64,000 nt of DNA from an uncultured bacterium (GCA_902776645.1 CACYQT010000007.1:1-64000); one strand, 5' to 3'. Positions 17,431 through 27,204 are shown, counted from the stretch's first letter. The notes: generated from the letters alone by a model not told the origin. Numbers and translations: made by a program.

Positions 17431-18507
17431 TTAACACAATGTTTCCACTGCATTGATGACGCTTTCTACAGACATGCCGCGCAGGCATTTGTAGGCTTCG
17501 TCGCCGCCCAGCGGGCATTCGCGTTTGAAGCATGGGCGGCATGATGCGTCGGCGGCCATGATGATCCAATGGCCGCCGATGGGGCCTGTTCCAATGGGAT
17601 CCGTCGAGCCGAACAGCGCCACGCCAGTCTTGCCGAGCGCGGCGGCCAGGTGCATCGGCCCGGAATCGTTCGAAATGACAACCGTCGCCTTCGCCAATAC
17701 AGCCATCAACTGTGCGAGATTTGTCTTGCCTGCTGCATTCAAGGCATTTGGAACGCTTGCGCAGGATTGTTCGGCGGCGGTTCTATCATTCGGCCCGCCG
17801 ACGACGGCGATCCGCCAGCCGTTGGCTGAAAAATGCTTCGCGACGGTGTCGAAATACGACGGCGGCCATTGTTTGGCGGGGCCATAGGCCGCGCCTGGCG
17901 CGAGAACAAGCCAGCGCCCGTCATCCATGCCAAGTTGTTCCGCCAGAGATAGATCAACCTTCAGCGGCTCGCATTCCGCCGTCCATTCGACGGCTCCAAG
18001 CATGGAGGCTAATTCCAGATAATAGGACAATTGGTGGCAGACGCCGACGTTTTCGCCGCGGGGCCATTCGCGCAGGCGATGCGTCAGCAACAGGCCGCGG
18101 AAGCGGCCTTTGCGGCCGATGCGGATCGGTATGGCCGTTTTGCGGACATCCATGGCGGAGCCAAACGAATTTGGAAACACGATCGCCGCGCCGAAACCGT
18201 GCGATTTCACGGCGGTGATTTCATCGGCGGAAATGTGCTTTCCGGCCATGGGAATGACGTCTTTAATGAATGGACAGGCCTGCCACATGGGAGCCAGATT
18301 TTTTGGCGTAAGAATCGAAATCGGAACATCTTGTGGCATAATCTTGCGGATCTGGCCGACGGCGGGCAGCGTCATCAGCGCGTCGCCAAGCCAGTTGGTG
18401 GAACGGATGAGCAGGCCGCCGCGCCAGTCGCTGATCTGGACAGGTTGCGGAAGCGGTTCGAATTTCTTCAGGGATGGTGAATAGAAGGCCATACTACTAA
18501 TCTTCAT
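17431..18507 (-). CDS. waaF: ADP-heptose:LPS heptosyltransferase-like glycosyltransferase (GT9)
   Basis: About 358 aa from the start chosen at 18507 (MKISSMAFYSPSLKKFEPL); 18492 and 18573 are alternatives, and none has a clear ribosome binding site. GT9 features: GGLLIRSTNWLGDALMTLPA at the N-terminus (acceptor side), LVLAPGAAYGPAKQWPPSYF (start of the nucleotide domain), and NDSGPMHLAAALGKTGVALFGSTDP, the ADP-heptose binding loop. This is the WaaF/heptosyltransferase II pattern, so it probably adds heptose to the lipopolysaccharide inner core at the inner membrane. It is the last leftward gene before a convergent glycosidase. Confidence 0.85.
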   Translation of the reverse strand: MKISSMAFYSPSLKKFEPLPQPVQISDWRGGLLIRSTNWLGDALMTLPAVGQIRKIMPQDVPISILTPKNLAPMWQACPFIKDVIPMAGKHISADEITAVKSHGFGAAIVFPNSFGSAMDVRKTAIPIRIGRKGRFRGLLLTHRLREWPRGENVGVCHQLSYYLELASMLGAVEWTAECEPLKVDLSLAEQLGMDDGRWLVLAPGAAYGPAKQWPPSYFDTVAKHFSANGWRIAVVGGPNDRTAAEQSCASVPNALNAAGKTNLAQLMAVLAKATVVISNDSGPMHLAAALGKTGVALFGSTDPIGTGPIGGHWIIMAADASCRPCFKRECPLGGDEAYKCLRGMSVESVINAVETLC

Positions 18508-18533
18508 TTGTTGATTTTTTCGCAAAGTTCCCC

Positions 18534-18689
18534 GCGCGAAGCGCATCGAAACCGCCGAGCCGCCGGAGGCCATTTGGATTTTTCATCAATCTACCATGTT
18601 ATGTCCGCTCAAAGCCATCAGCTTCAAGGCCGACGGCGGCGAGGCTATTTTTCGTGTCAATTCGTGTGATTCGTGGTTCTTAATCAATG
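18534..18689 (-). repeat. composite intergenic repeat (copy 2, reversed)
   Basis: Read on the minus strand it begins GATTAAGAACCACGAATCAC, then TTGACACGAAAAATAGCCTCGCCGCC, and ends CTCCGGCGGCTCGGCGG then GATGCGCTTCGCG. Both ends match copy 1 at 8076-8218 in the same order, while the middle differs. It separates truA from the heptosyltransferase gene and supplies the possible upstream start codons of the latter. Confidence 0.7.
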
Positions 18690-18691
18690 GG

Positions 18692-19549
18692 TTAGATGGT
18701 CTGGAAGAACGGTGGCAGTTTCGGCGTGTAGGTTTTCCATTCGTCCGGCTGCCAGAAGACTTTCGCAAGGAAGAGGCCTTTCGCGGGAGCGCTGTCCGCC
18801 GCTTCGCTGCGGTTTTTCGCCTCCATGACGCGCAGGACGTCTTCAGGCTTCGCGTAGCCCTGTCCGACATGGACAAGATAGCCTGTCAGCCCGCGCACCA
18901 TTTTGTAGAGGAAGCTTTCACCGACAGCGACGACATACAGAAGTCCATCCTGTTCAACGAGTTCGAGTCGATACAGGTTGCGGACGGTGGAACCGATGTC
19001 GCGGCCCGGATTGGCTGCGAACGACGCGAAATCATGTTCGCCCTGCAGATAGGCGGCGGCCTGTCGCATGGCGTCGATGTCGAGTTCGTGGGGCGTCCGC
19101 CAGACGTATCGTGAAACGAGCGGATGAGTTCGGCGGCCGGGCGACAGGCAGTAAGTGTATGCCTTTCCGTAATTTCCGAAACGGACATTAAATCCCGCCT
19201 CGCGTTCCGTGGCGGAAAGGACGATGATGTCGTCCGGCAGCCAGCGGTTGAGTTTGCGGACGAATTCGGAGGCGGTGAATTCGGGCGGCGTGGGTGCCGT
19301 GAAACAGACCTGCTGGTCGAGAGCATGGACGCCCGCGTCCGTACGGCTGGAGCCGCCGACCACGAGTTCGGGGCAGCGGAGCATGAGCCGCAGCCGTTTG
19401 CGGATTTCACCCTGCACGGTTTTCAGCGTGCTTTGGACCTGCCAGCCGCAGTAGTCCGTGCCGTCGTAGGCGACGACGAGATGCCATGTTTTCACGGGAT
19501 ATTCCGGCGGCGGTGTGTTTTCTTCTTGAATGATGGTTTCTTCTGACAT
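18692..19549 (-). CDS. truA: tRNA pseudouridine(38-40) synthase TruA
   Basis: 285 aa. Converts U38-U40 in the anticodon arm to pseudouridine. The catalytic Asp71 lies in the classic GGSSRTDAGVHAL. HLVVAYDGTDYCGWQVQ opens the fold, and the second half carries FASFAANPGRDIGSTVRNLYRL and SFLYKMVRGLTGYLVHVGQG. It is slightly longer than E. coli TruA at both ends. The start ATG (19549) follows an A-rich region. The gene is separated from the upstream transporter operon by a double hairpin repeat. Confidence 0.95.
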   Translation of the reverse strand: MSEETIIQEENTPPPEYPVKTWHLVVAYDGTDYCGWQVQSTLKTVQGEIRKRLRLMLRCPELVVGGSSRTDAGVHALDQQVCFTAPTPPEFTASEFVRKLNRWLPDDIIVLSATEREAGFNVRFGNYGKAYTYCLSPGRRTHPLVSRYVWRTPHELDIDAMRQAAAYLQGEHDFASFAANPGRDIGSTVRNLYRLELVEQDGLLYVVAVGESFLYKMVRGLTGYLVHVGQGYAKPEDVLRVMEAKNRSEAADSAPAKGLFLAKVFWQPDEWKTYTPKLPPFFQTI

Positions 19550-19569
19550 GATAAGATAGAGATTAGAGG

Positions 19570-19612
19570 TAGCAAGGGCGTCCCGCCCTTGACAAGGCCG
19601 AGACGGCCTTGC
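19570..19612. repeat. double GC-rich hairpin of the GTAGCAAGGGCG family
   Basis: CAAGGGCG-TCC-CGCCCTTG (19573-19591) and CAAGGCCG-AGA-CGGCCTTG (19593-19611): two perfect 8-bp stems in tandem. The first is identical to the unit repeated three times at 39560-39676, and 38598-38650 carries a related pair. It lies between the transporter ATPase and truA and could end the transporter transcript. Confidence 0.8.
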
Positions 19613-19626
19613 ACCCTCAAGTTTTG

Positions 19627-20394
19627 CTAGAAAAACGAAACGGCAGGCTTCATGGAAGCCACGCAGTCGTAGGTGGTTGTGAGATTTTCGGGCGTTAGGG
19701 TGGCGTCTGGCGGGCCGTCCGCGATGACGGCGCCGTCCTTCAGAAGGACAAGCCGTTTGGCGGCGTTGGCGGCCAGTTCGATGTCGTGGGTGATGAGCAG
19801 GATGGCGGTGTGGTCCAACAGGGCGCGGAGCGTCTTGACAGTGTTGACGACATGTGATGGATCGAGCGCGGAAGTCGGTTCATCCAGAAGGAGATACGTC
19901 GGTTTCTGGGCGAGCGCGGCGGCGAGCATGACGCGTTGCAGTTCGCCGCCGGAGAGCTGGTTGCAGGCCCGTTCGGCAAGCCGTTCGACATCAAAGATTT
20001 GCATGGCCTGCTGGATGTCGCGTTCGTCTTCCTGCGTGAATTTCGTGAACGGCGACAATCGCGCGCGGCGGCCGATGGCGACGCGTTCATAGACGGTGAA
20101 GCCGAACACGGGCGGCGCGGCCTGCGGGACGACGGCGATTTTCGACGCGCGTTGCGTTCCGGACAGTTTCCGCAGGGGGGCGCCGTCCAGCAGGACGTCG
20201 CCGTTTTGCGGAATGAGTCGTCCCGCAAGTAGTTGGAGGATCGTGCTTTTGCCGCTTCCGTTGGGGCCGAGCAAAACGGTCAGATCGCCTGGAACAAGCG
20301 ACAGCGAGAAGTCGCGGACGATCGGCCTGTCGTTGTAGGCGAATGACAGGCTGTCCGCGCGGAGTTCAGTTGTGCTGTTCGGTGAGTCAGGCAT
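19627..20394 (-). CDS. btuD: ABC transporter ATPase, BtuD/FecE type
   Basis: 255 aa. Drives import through the adjacent FecCD-type permease. Walker A GPNGSGKST (43-51), Q-loop VVPQAAP (~88-94), signature LSGGE (147-151), Walker B YLLLDEP (167-173) and H-loop ITHD are intact. The start ATG overlaps the permease stop codon by 8 bases (ATGCCTGA), implying translational coupling. The cobalamin assignment comes from the binding protein; iron-siderophore or heme cannot be excluded. Confidence 0.88.
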   Translation of the reverse strand: MPDSPNSTTELRADSLSFAYNDRPIVRDFSLSLVPGDLTVLLGPNGSGKSTILQLLAGRLIPQNGDVLLDGAPLRKLSGTQRASKIAVVPQAAPPVFGFTVYERVAIGRRARLSPFTKFTQEDERDIQQAMQIFDVERLAERACNQLSGGELQRVMLAAALAQKPTYLLLDEPTSALDPSHVVNTVKTLRALLDHTAILLITHDIELAANAAKRLVLLKDGAVIADGPPDATLTPENLTTTYDCVASMKPAVSFF

Positions 20395-21346
20395 GATGTT
20401 GTTTGTTGAGGAGCCAGAGGAAGAGCGGACCGCCGATGACGGCTGTCATGACGCCGATGGGAATTTCGTGCTGCGTTGAAATGCAACGGGACAGGATGTC
20501 GCAGATCATCAGGAAGGCGCCTCCCCAGAGGGCCGTCGTGAGGACGATGTGGCGGTGGATGCAGCCGAAGCATTGGCGGACGATGTGCGGGATGATGAGG
20601 CCGCAGAAACTGATGATGCCCGCCATGGCGACCGTTTCGGCGGCGAGAAACGACGCGGAGGCGACGAGAACAACGGTCAGTTTTCGTGGATTTCCGCCGA
20701 GATAGAAGGCCTGCGCGTCGCCGAGGGCGATGGCGTCGATTTTGTCCGCCATGCAGCGGTAAAGGACGAGAGCGATGAACAGGAGGACAACGCCCGGCCA
20801 GAGGAGGCGCGGGTCGGTGCCCTGCAAATCGCCGAGCGTCCACCACGTGATGCCCGCAAGTTCTTCATTCTGAGCGAACGAGAGAATCTGCACGAGCACG
20901 TTGGAGGCGATGGTTCCCGCGATGACGCCCGAAAGGAGCAGGCTTTCCGTGCCGTTGCGGCCGCAACGGCTGATCCACAACACGATGGCTAGTGTGCTTA
21001 TGGCGCCCAGAAAGGCGCCGAGCGGCACGGCGAAGACCCATTTGGAATAGAAGCCGAGCACGAACGACAACGCGGCGCCGATGCTCGCGCCGCCGGACAG
21101 GCCGAGCGTGAACGGCTCCGCCAATGGATTTCGCAAAACGGCCTGCAGAATCAGCCCCGCCAGCGACAAACTGCCGCCGATGGTGATGGCCGTGATCATC
21201 CGCTGGAAGCGGAGCATGAACAGCGGCCGCAGGGATTCGAAATCGTGGATGAAGGCCATAGGTGAATACCATCTGGCCCCCCAGCAGATTCCGAGAACCA
21301 GCAGGGCGATGTTCAGCAGAATGGCGACGATATCTCGAAGACGCAT
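20387..21346 (-). CDS. btuC: FecCD/BtuC family ABC transporter permease
   Basis: 319 aa, about ten membrane helices. The family hallmark GGSLSLAGLILQAVLRNPLAEPFTLGLSGGASIGAAL is present at ~60-95, and SFCGLIIPHIVRQCFGCIHRHIV near the end gives the conserved GL(I/V)xPHxxR loop that contacts the ATPase. It sits 12 bases after the binding-protein gene and overlaps the ATPase gene. Confidence 0.9.
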   Translation of the reverse strand: MRLRDIVAILLNIALLVLGICWGARWYSPMAFIHDFESLRPLFMLRFQRMITAITIGGSLSLAGLILQAVLRNPLAEPFTLGLSGGASIGAALSFVLGFYSKWVFAVPLGAFLGAISTLAIVLWISRCGRNGTESLLLSGVIAGTIASNVLVQILSFAQNEELAGITWWTLGDLQGTDPRLLWPGVVLLFIALVLYRCMADKIDAIALGDAQAFYLGGNPRKLTVVLVASASFLAAETVAMAGIISFCGLIIPHIVRQCFGCIHRHIVLTTALWGGAFLMICDILSRCISTQHEIPIGVMTAVIGGPLFLWLLNKQHHA

Positions 21347-21358
21347 GACGGCAGGCTC

Positions 21359-22144
21359 TTATGGTTTTCTCAGTTGCTCGGCGAGAAGCTTGTAGCCTTC
21401 CGTGATGCGGGGGCCCGGACGCTGGATGAGATCGTTGTTCGGCAACATGACGACACGATCCTGCTGGACGGCTTTCAGATTGCCCCAGAAGCGGTGCTTC
21501 TTGAGATTGTCGCGTTTCGACGCCGTCCAGACGATGGCGTCCGGCTGATGCTCCAGCAGCCAGTCGTAGGAGCTTTTGAAATACGCGATTTTCACATTGC
21601 CCGCGATGTTCTCCACGCCGACGCGCTGCAGCAGTCCGTCGGCCAGCGAACCCGCTCCCGCGACCATCAGGGGGGAGTCCCAAATGACCCACAGGACTTT
21701 TCGCTTCATTTTTGGTAGCGGTTTCGCTTCGCGTTCGACGCGTTCACATTCCGCCTTGGCCGCTTCAGGGCATTTCAGCGCGTCACCGAGCAGCTTGACC
21801 CATTCGACGTATTCCTCTATCGTGCTGCATTGCTTCTGGATGCAGCGGATTTTGGCGTTCTCCATGACGGTGCGGACGCCTGGATTGATCAAGTCGTTCG
21901 TGATGACAAGCGTCGGGCGGAGCGTGAGGATGCGCTCCATGTCCGGATCCGCGAAACGGCCCGCCACAGGCAGTTTTTTGACCTCCGGCGGATAGTCGCA
22001 TGGCTCGCTTCGCGCGATGAGCTGCCGCCCTTTTCCAAGTTTGAAGACAAGCTCCGTCAACGCCGGCGAAAGCGAGATGATGCGCTCCTCCTGCGCCATG
22101 AGAGGCAGGGTGATCAATAATAATATGGTAAGGAGTTTGTTCAT
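21359..22144 (-). CDS. btuF: periplasmic binding protein, BtuF-like
   Basis: 261 aa. Signal peptide MNKLLTILLLITLPLMAQ. RIISLSPALTELVFKLGKGRQLIARSEPCDYPPEVKKLPVAG followed by ADPDMERILTLRPTLVI is the BtuF (vitamin B12) flavour of the TroA-like binding fold; the two lobes are joined by a long helix (~115-140). First gene of a three-gene operon with permease and ATPase. No cobalamin riboswitch is evident upstream, so cobalamin specificity is an inference from family similarity. Confidence 0.82.
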   Translation of the reverse strand: MNKLLTILLLITLPLMAQEERIISLSPALTELVFKLGKGRQLIARSEPCDYPPEVKKLPVAGRFADPDMERILTLRPTLVITNDLINPGVRTVMENAKIRCIQKQCSTIEEYVEWVKLLGDALKCPEAAKAECERVEREAKPLPKMKRKVLWVIWDSPLMVAGAGSLADGLLQRVGVENIAGNVKIAYFKSSYDWLLEHQPDAIVWTASKRDNLKKHRFWGNLKAVQQDRVVMLPNNDLIQRPGPRITEGYKLLAEQLRKP

Positions 22145-22469
22145 TTATGATGGTGTTTATAACATGTGGTCCAATTGATCAAACTTAAAATGTAATCGTT
22201 GATGGGGGAAAAGTCTAATGAATGGAAATAAGGAAAAACAGTTTGATCATGATGGAAAAAGCCGTGAGTGGAGTGACCTGTCTTATTGTAGTTAATGAGG
22301 GTGGAAGAGAATCATACAGATAAAACGTAAGAGGGGTGACTGATGCTAAACAATGCAACAAAAAATTTAGGACTGTTTTATTGATTAATGTGAAAATAGT
22401 GACTAAATTAATGGTAGTAGAAGATATACCCTATACACTAAATCTATAAAGCATACAAGATAACCACAA
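22145..22469. other. AT-rich spacer between btuF and the KilA-N remnant
   Basis: No reading frame, tandem array or strong hairpin is visible. The base composition shifts here from GC-rich to AT-rich and stays so until ~23.37 kb, marking an acquired segment. I looked for a cobalamin riboswitch (B12 box GCCACTG) in front of btuF and did not see one. Confidence 0.6.
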
Positions 22470-23299
22470 ATGAAAACACAGGAATTAGCTGTTCAAGGTG
22501 TTGGCATTCGCATCACGAAGGTCGATGGAATGGACTTTGTCTGTCTCACAGATATTGCAAAACAGAAAAATGCTTTTTTTCCCGCTGTTGTCATCAAGAA
22601 CTGGATGCGTTCCAAAATGACTGTCATGTTTCTTGGGTTATGGGAGCAACTAAATAATCCGGCTTTCAAACTGGTCGAATTCGACCAGTTTAAAAATGCA
22701 GCGGGTACGAATGCCTTCGTGCTTCCTCCCCAAGTCTGGATTGAGCGAACAAATGCTATCGGACTTATTTCAAAGTCTGGTCGCTATGGTGGCACGTATG
22801 CCCACCGAGATATTGCTTTGAATTCGCCAGTTGGGTTTCCGTAGAATTCAAATTATATTTGATTACTGAATTTGAACGTCTAAAGGCAGAGGAGCAAAAG
22901 CAGCTTGGTTGGTCTGCCAAGCGAGAACTGACAAAGCTAAATTACCGAATTCATACGGATGCCATCAAGCAGAACCTTATTCCGCCAGAAGTCAGCTCAA
23001 GACAGGCAAGCCTCATTTATGCAGACGAGGCCGATGTGCTTAATGTCGCCATGTTCGGCATGACGGCAAAAGAATGGCGTGATGCCAATCCTGACAAGGA
23101 AGGCAATATCCGCGATTATGCCACTATCAACGAACTCATCTGCCTCGCCAATTTAGAGAGTCTGAATGCTGTCATGATAGACGAGAAAATCCCGCAACAT
23201 GATCGTCTTCTGAAACTCAACCAGACTGCCATAAGGCAGATGACGATACTGGAAGAAGTTCACTCTCGACAACTTTTGAAAGAAGACAGCCAATCATGA
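22470..23299 (+). pseudogene. KilA-N domain protein, split by a one-base frameshift
   Basis: The first frame (22470-22844) gives MKTQELAVQGVGIRITKVDGMDFVCLTDIA... ending GGTYAHRDIALNSPVGFP-stop. The second (to 23299) resumes LITEFERLKAEEQKQLGW and runs through YRIHTDAIKQNLIPPE and FGMTAKEWRDANPDKEGNIRDYATI. Adding one T at GCTTTG (22816-22820) restores A-F-E-F-A-S-W-V-S-V-E-F-K-L-Y-L-I, the normal bridge of KilA-N proteins. So one gene of ~276 codons was broken by loss of a T in a short T run. KilA-N proteins are DNA-binding proteins of phages and mobile islands. A sequencing error is possible; both halves look otherwise uneroded, so any inactivation is recent. Confidence 0.85.
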
Positions 23300-23378
23300 G
23301 CAAGATTGAAAGACCCATCTGTCATGAGTCTTTCTCCCTTTTCATCATGCTTATGGACATATATTCCACATTGTCATA

Positions 23379-26300
23379 TTATTTTTCTGTACCGATATAG
23401 AGATTGACAGGGCCCAGGAGGCCGGCGGGCTGCAGCTTGTCGTCTTTCGTCCAATGATGCCATGTGGTGAAGGCGATGCGGCCCGTGGGGCTCGGTTTGC
23501 CTTCCTTGAACCATTGCGGCCATGCCTTGAGGGCGACGCCGCGCCATTCGACGTCCGGCGGGAGCTGTTCGTCGCCGATGAGGCGGTTGATCCAGCGGTT
23601 CGTCACTTCAATTCGCAAATCGTTCTTCCCTTCCTTCAGAAGGCCCGTGACGTTGACGCGGTAGGGCGACTTCCAGAGGATGCCGCAGTCGTGGCCGTTG
23701 ACGAAGACGCGGGCGTTGACCATGACGTTGCCAAGATCCAGCAGCAACGGCGCATTGGCCGCTTGCGCAGGCAGATCAAAGGATTTCGTATAGGTGGAAG
23801 TCCCTGAGAAGTAACGGATTCCATTGTCGTCACTATCCGTGTAGGACATGAGTTTCGGGAAGACGGCGGAGGCGGGGGCGCCGAGATTCGGCGGGAAGGA
23901 GACGTTCCACGGGCCGTCGATGGCGATTGGCTTGGGGAGATTTTCGACGGCGATTTTCCGTTCGCCGTTCGCCGTCTTGACGGCGAGCGTGCCGTTGGCC
24001 CAGGCGGTCAAAGCAAGCTTGCCGCCGTCGGCTGAATGGAGCTCGTAAGTCGGTTGGCCGGTGGCAGTTGCGGGAATGGATATTTCCGCATGCTCGGGAT
24101 AGACGGCATGGACAGGCTTGCCGTCGAATTCATAATCCATGACAAGCTGTTTGTAGCGCATGGGTGTGGGATCGCCGCCCAGGGAGGCGTTGGTGACGGC
24201 GACATCAAGCGTTCCGTCCTTCGAGACCAGTTTCTGCAACAGTTCGGTGACATCCTTGCCGCCACCTCCTTCGATGGCCTCGTAGGAGGCTTTCTTGACA
24301 ACAAGTTGATGCAAGGAGGCATCATTGTTAGCTGGTATCCAAGTGGCTGTGGTGACGGCATTTTCAGCGGAACGGGCCGGAAGAGGTTTGCGGAAGACGA
24401 TGAAAATGGAGGCACCTTCGTCAAGATGTATCTGGACGTTGACGCCGCCGTCTTTCACGTCATAGACGGCGGCGGTTTCGCAGAGGCCTGTTTCGGCGTT
24501 CCAAAGCTCCGGCAGACGGCTGTTAACGCGGAATGTGGCGGTGAAATCGGCGACGACGCCACGGGCGTTCGTGACGAAATACCAGTCGTTTCCGTTGTCG
24601 TCCGTACGATGGAGGTAACGGATGTCGAGCCGTTTGCTGGCGGCGACGGTGAAATCCGGCTGGACGGAAATGGCTTTCAAAACAACTTCCGGCGTGACGC
24701 CGAAGAAGACGCGGCCTTTGCCGATTGTGCGGGAGGTCTTCGCCTTGCCGTCCATGTCGCCCCAAAGCTGTTGCGCAAGAGCGGCTTGACGATTGTCGGC
24801 GGCGGGATAGTTCGTGAGTCCGAGCGGACTGGCGGGACGGTCGCCAAGCAGGATGGAAGCGCCGTTTTCCGCGAGTTCGGCGATTTTCGCAAGTAGTTCC
24901 GGCGTCGCGTTTTTCGTGTGTTTGACGATCAGCAGCGGGACGGAGAGGCCGCTCGGCAGGACGACGCGGCCGTCCTTCACGGCCGCGGATTCGACGAACG
25001 TCCTGGAATCGACGCAGTTGCCGTGGTAGCCGTATGGCAGCGCGGGCGACATGTCCATGCCGCAGGGGGCGCTTTCGGAAGAAACATAGAGCGCGTCACT
25101 GACGACACGGCCCTGCTGCAGCATGAACTGCGCGCGGGCGAGATAGGCGAGCCATGCGGGGAATGTGCGCCACAGCGTGTTGTGGCGGTTGAAATGGAAG
25201 CCCCACTGGCCCATCGTCATGCCGGGCGTCGTGACGGTCCACGGCTGGTGGGCGTAGCTGTGGAAGATGAAGCGGTTGACGCCCGCGATGTAGGCATTGT
25301 CGCCCTGTATCTTACGGGCGGCGGGATGCATCTGCCAGCGGCCGTTGGCGGGGGTGGCGGTGAACGTTTCCGTACTGGCGTATTTGCGGCCATAGACCTG
25401 CGCGAGATTGCCTGCGAGATTGGCGTTGCCCGTGGCGGTGGTGTTGGGGCCGCCCCAGAATTCGCCCATGGGGACATCCGCCTCGCGGCCTTGCAGCAGT
25501 TGGTCGAAGGGGCCGCCGTAGGGTTCGGAGAAGAAGTCGAGCTTCGCCTCATGGCAGAGCTGTTTGAAATAGTCCGCGTAGCATTCCGCGAAGAGGTCGG
25601 TGACGGCGCGGCGGTAGTCGTTGAGGAAGCGTTCCGTGTAGTCGGCGGATTCCATGAAACGGCCCGTCAGAATCGGCAGAAGCGGGAGGACGTCATAGCC
25701 GCGCAAACGGCGGAAATCATCGCGGAACGTGTCGGTCCAATTCTGGACACCGACTTCATAACTGTCGATGAGCGAACCTTTAAGGGCGGTTCCCGCCAAC
25801 GGTCCCGCGTTTTTGACGACGATGCCCATCATGCCGTCCCATGCGGCTTTGACGGCCTTTTTCGACATCTTGTCGCATTCGAGGCCGCGGCCGAATTTGG
25901 TCGTGGGATGGTTGTAGCGGCCCGTCAGCGTGTAACCGAAACGGATGATGGTCCATTTTCCGGCCGGCGCATCCCATGCGAGCTTGCCGTCGGCGGACAT
26001 GAATTTGGAAATATCGACGACGGAATCTTTTGCGATGATGGAAGCGGGCGTTGGATTGGCGCCGCGCGCAAAATTGTTGTTCGCAATGAAATAGGCCTTG
26101 CCCTGCACGTTCTGGATGCGCTGTCCGGCCTGGAGGGAGATCTGGACGAGCGGCATGTCAGGCTTGCTGATCGTGACGAATTCGAACTTGTAGAACCGCG
26201 CGTTCCGCGTATCGAAGCTCAACTGGTTGCGACTGTTGATCAACGGCGCATTGCTGATGAATTTTTCGAATTTCACGCCGTCGTCGGAGCTGTAGACATT

Positions 26301-27035
26301 GAGACGGGCCGTCAATTGATAGACGGTGGCCAGTTCGACGCTGATCGTGCCGACTTCGAACGGCTTGTCGAATTCAAATGTGATGGAGTCGCCTTCGCCT
26401 GCCTTCGCGTGACGCGGGAATTTGATGGTTCGGCGGATGTTGTCGTTGAGGATGTAGTCCAGCCGCGGTTCGCCCTGCAGCGTGGAGGTTAGTTTCGGAT
26501 TGGCGGCACGGAAATCAACGCCGTCGCCGGCGACGGACGGAAACGCCAGAACGGCGATGTCGCGATAGAAATCCATGACGGTTCTCGGTTTCGGGAGATC
26601 GATTTCCAGCCGTTTGCCGCCTTCCGCGTATGTTTCGGAGAACGTGACGGTCTTCATGGCGTCCTCCTTCTGGATCCATGGACCGCCGCTGGACGACCAG
26701 CCCGGACAGTTGTGGAGGCAGACCTCCATGCCGTGCGACGCCGCGCATTCGATGGCATACTGGACCATCGCAAACCATTCAGGCGAAAGGGTTTTGATAT
26801 CGCCGTCTGGGAGGCCCTGCCCGATGTCCAGAATGGTGAAACCGCCGAGGCCCGCCTCGTACATGGCGTCGATATCGGCCTTGATGCCTTCTTTCGAGAT
26901 GTTGTAGTCGAGCCAATGCCACCATGTCTGCGGCTTGGCCTGCATGGGCGGCGCGGCGAATCCTTCATCAAGATAATCCGCATGGATGGCGACGGCCATG
27001 ACGGCCATGAACAGTGCGATGAAGCGTTTCAGCAT
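23379..27035 (-). CDS. secreted GH106-type alpha-L-rhamnosidase
   Basis: 1218 aa. Signal peptide MLKRFIALFMAVMAVAIHA. PQTWWHWLDYNISKEGIKADIDAMYEAGLGGFTILDI is the GH106 opening (W-rich stretch plus first barrel strand); GMEVCLHNCPGWSSSGGPWI and SLIDSYEVGVQNWTDTFRDDF carry candidate catalytic acids, as does FFSEPYGGPF. A C-terminal jelly-roll (LLLDLGNVMVNARVFVNGHDCGILWKSPYRVNVTGLLKEG) resembles the sugar-binding domain of GH2 enzymes and is normal in this family. AAGGAG precedes the ATG. Likely removes rhamnose from pectin-type glycans together with the GH78 enzyme at 46.5 kb. Confidence 0.85.
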   Translation of the reverse strand: MLKRFIALFMAVMAVAIHADYLDEGFAAPPMQAKPQTWWHWLDYNISKEGIKADIDAMYEAGLGGFTILDIGQGLPDGDIKTLSPEWFAMVQYAIECAASHGMEVCLHNCPGWSSSGGPWIQKEDAMKTVTFSETYAEGGKRLEIDLPKPRTVMDFYRDIAVLAFPSVAGDGVDFRAANPKLTSTLQGEPRLDYILNDNIRRTIKFPRHAKAGEGDSITFEFDKPFEVGTISVELATVYQLTARLNVYSSDDGVKFEKFISNAPLINSRNQLSFDTRNARFYKFEFVTISKPDMPLVQISLQAGQRIQNVQGKAYFIANNNFARGANPTPASIIAKDSVVDISKFMSADGKLAWDAPAGKWTIIRFGYTLTGRYNHPTTKFGRGLECDKMSKKAVKAAWDGMMGIVVKNAGPLAGTALKGSLIDSYEVGVQNWTDTFRDDFRRLRGYDVLPLLPILTGRFMESADYTERFLNDYRRAVTDLFAECYADYFKQLCHEAKLDFFSEPYGGPFDQLLQGREADVPMGEFWGGPNTTATGNANLAGNLAQVYGRKYASTETFTATPANGRWQMHPAARKIQGDNAYIAGVNRFIFHSYAHQPWTVTTPGMTMGQWGFHFNRHNTLWRTFPAWLAYLARAQFMLQQGRVVSDALYVSSESAPCGMDMSPALPYGYHGNCVDSRTFVESAAVKDGRVVLPSGLSVPLLIVKHTKNATPELLAKIAELAENGASILLGDRPASPLGLTNYPAADNRQAALAQQLWGDMDGKAKTSRTIGKGRVFFGVTPEVVLKAISVQPDFTVAASKRLDIRYLHRTDDNGNDWYFVTNARGVVADFTATFRVNSRLPELWNAETGLCETAAVYDVKDGGVNVQIHLDEGASIFIVFRKPLPARSAENAVTTATWIPANNDASLHQLVVKKASYEAIEGGGGKDVTELLQKLVSKDGTLDVAVTNASLGGDPTPMRYKQLVMDYEFDGKPVHAVYPEHAEISIPATATGQPTYELHSADGGKLALTAWANGTLAVKTANGERKIAVENLPKPIAIDGPWNVSFPPNLGAPASAVFPKLMSYTDSDDNGIRYFSGTSTYTKSFDLPAQAANAPLLLDLGNVMVNARVFVNGHDCGILWKSPYRVNVTGLLKEGKNDLRIEVTNRWINRLIGDEQLPPDVEWRGVALKAWPQWFKEGKPSPTGRIAFTTWHHWTKDDKLQPAGLLGPVNLYIGTEK

Positions 27036-27147
27036 GGGTGCTCCTTTTGGTTTGTTATGCCTGTGGACGGAATGCTTTACTAAAATGTAATGGCATGTCG
27101 ATGAAATGTCTAATGTCTGGAGGGAGCAACTATGATTTTCCTTTTTT

Positions 27148-27183
27148 CTAGTCTTCTAGAATGCTAGACTTCTAGATTTCTAG
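27148..27183. repeat. CTAG-N4 array, 5 units, period 8
   Basis: CTAG at 27148, 27156, 27164, 27172 and 27180, the same 8-base period as the array at 95-194. It lies in the spacer upstream of the GH106 gene, just before the cstA terminator. Confidence 0.85.
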
Positions 27184-27204
27184 AAATACATGATGTCTAC
27201 AACA

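Noticed and set aside
22145-22469. Cobalamin riboswitch before btuF
   Set aside because: No B12 box or recognisable core was found in the AT-rich spacer.
22470-23299. Prophage at the KilA-N gene
   Set aside because: No phage structural, integrase or replication genes adjoin it; housekeeping and metabolic genes resume on both sides.
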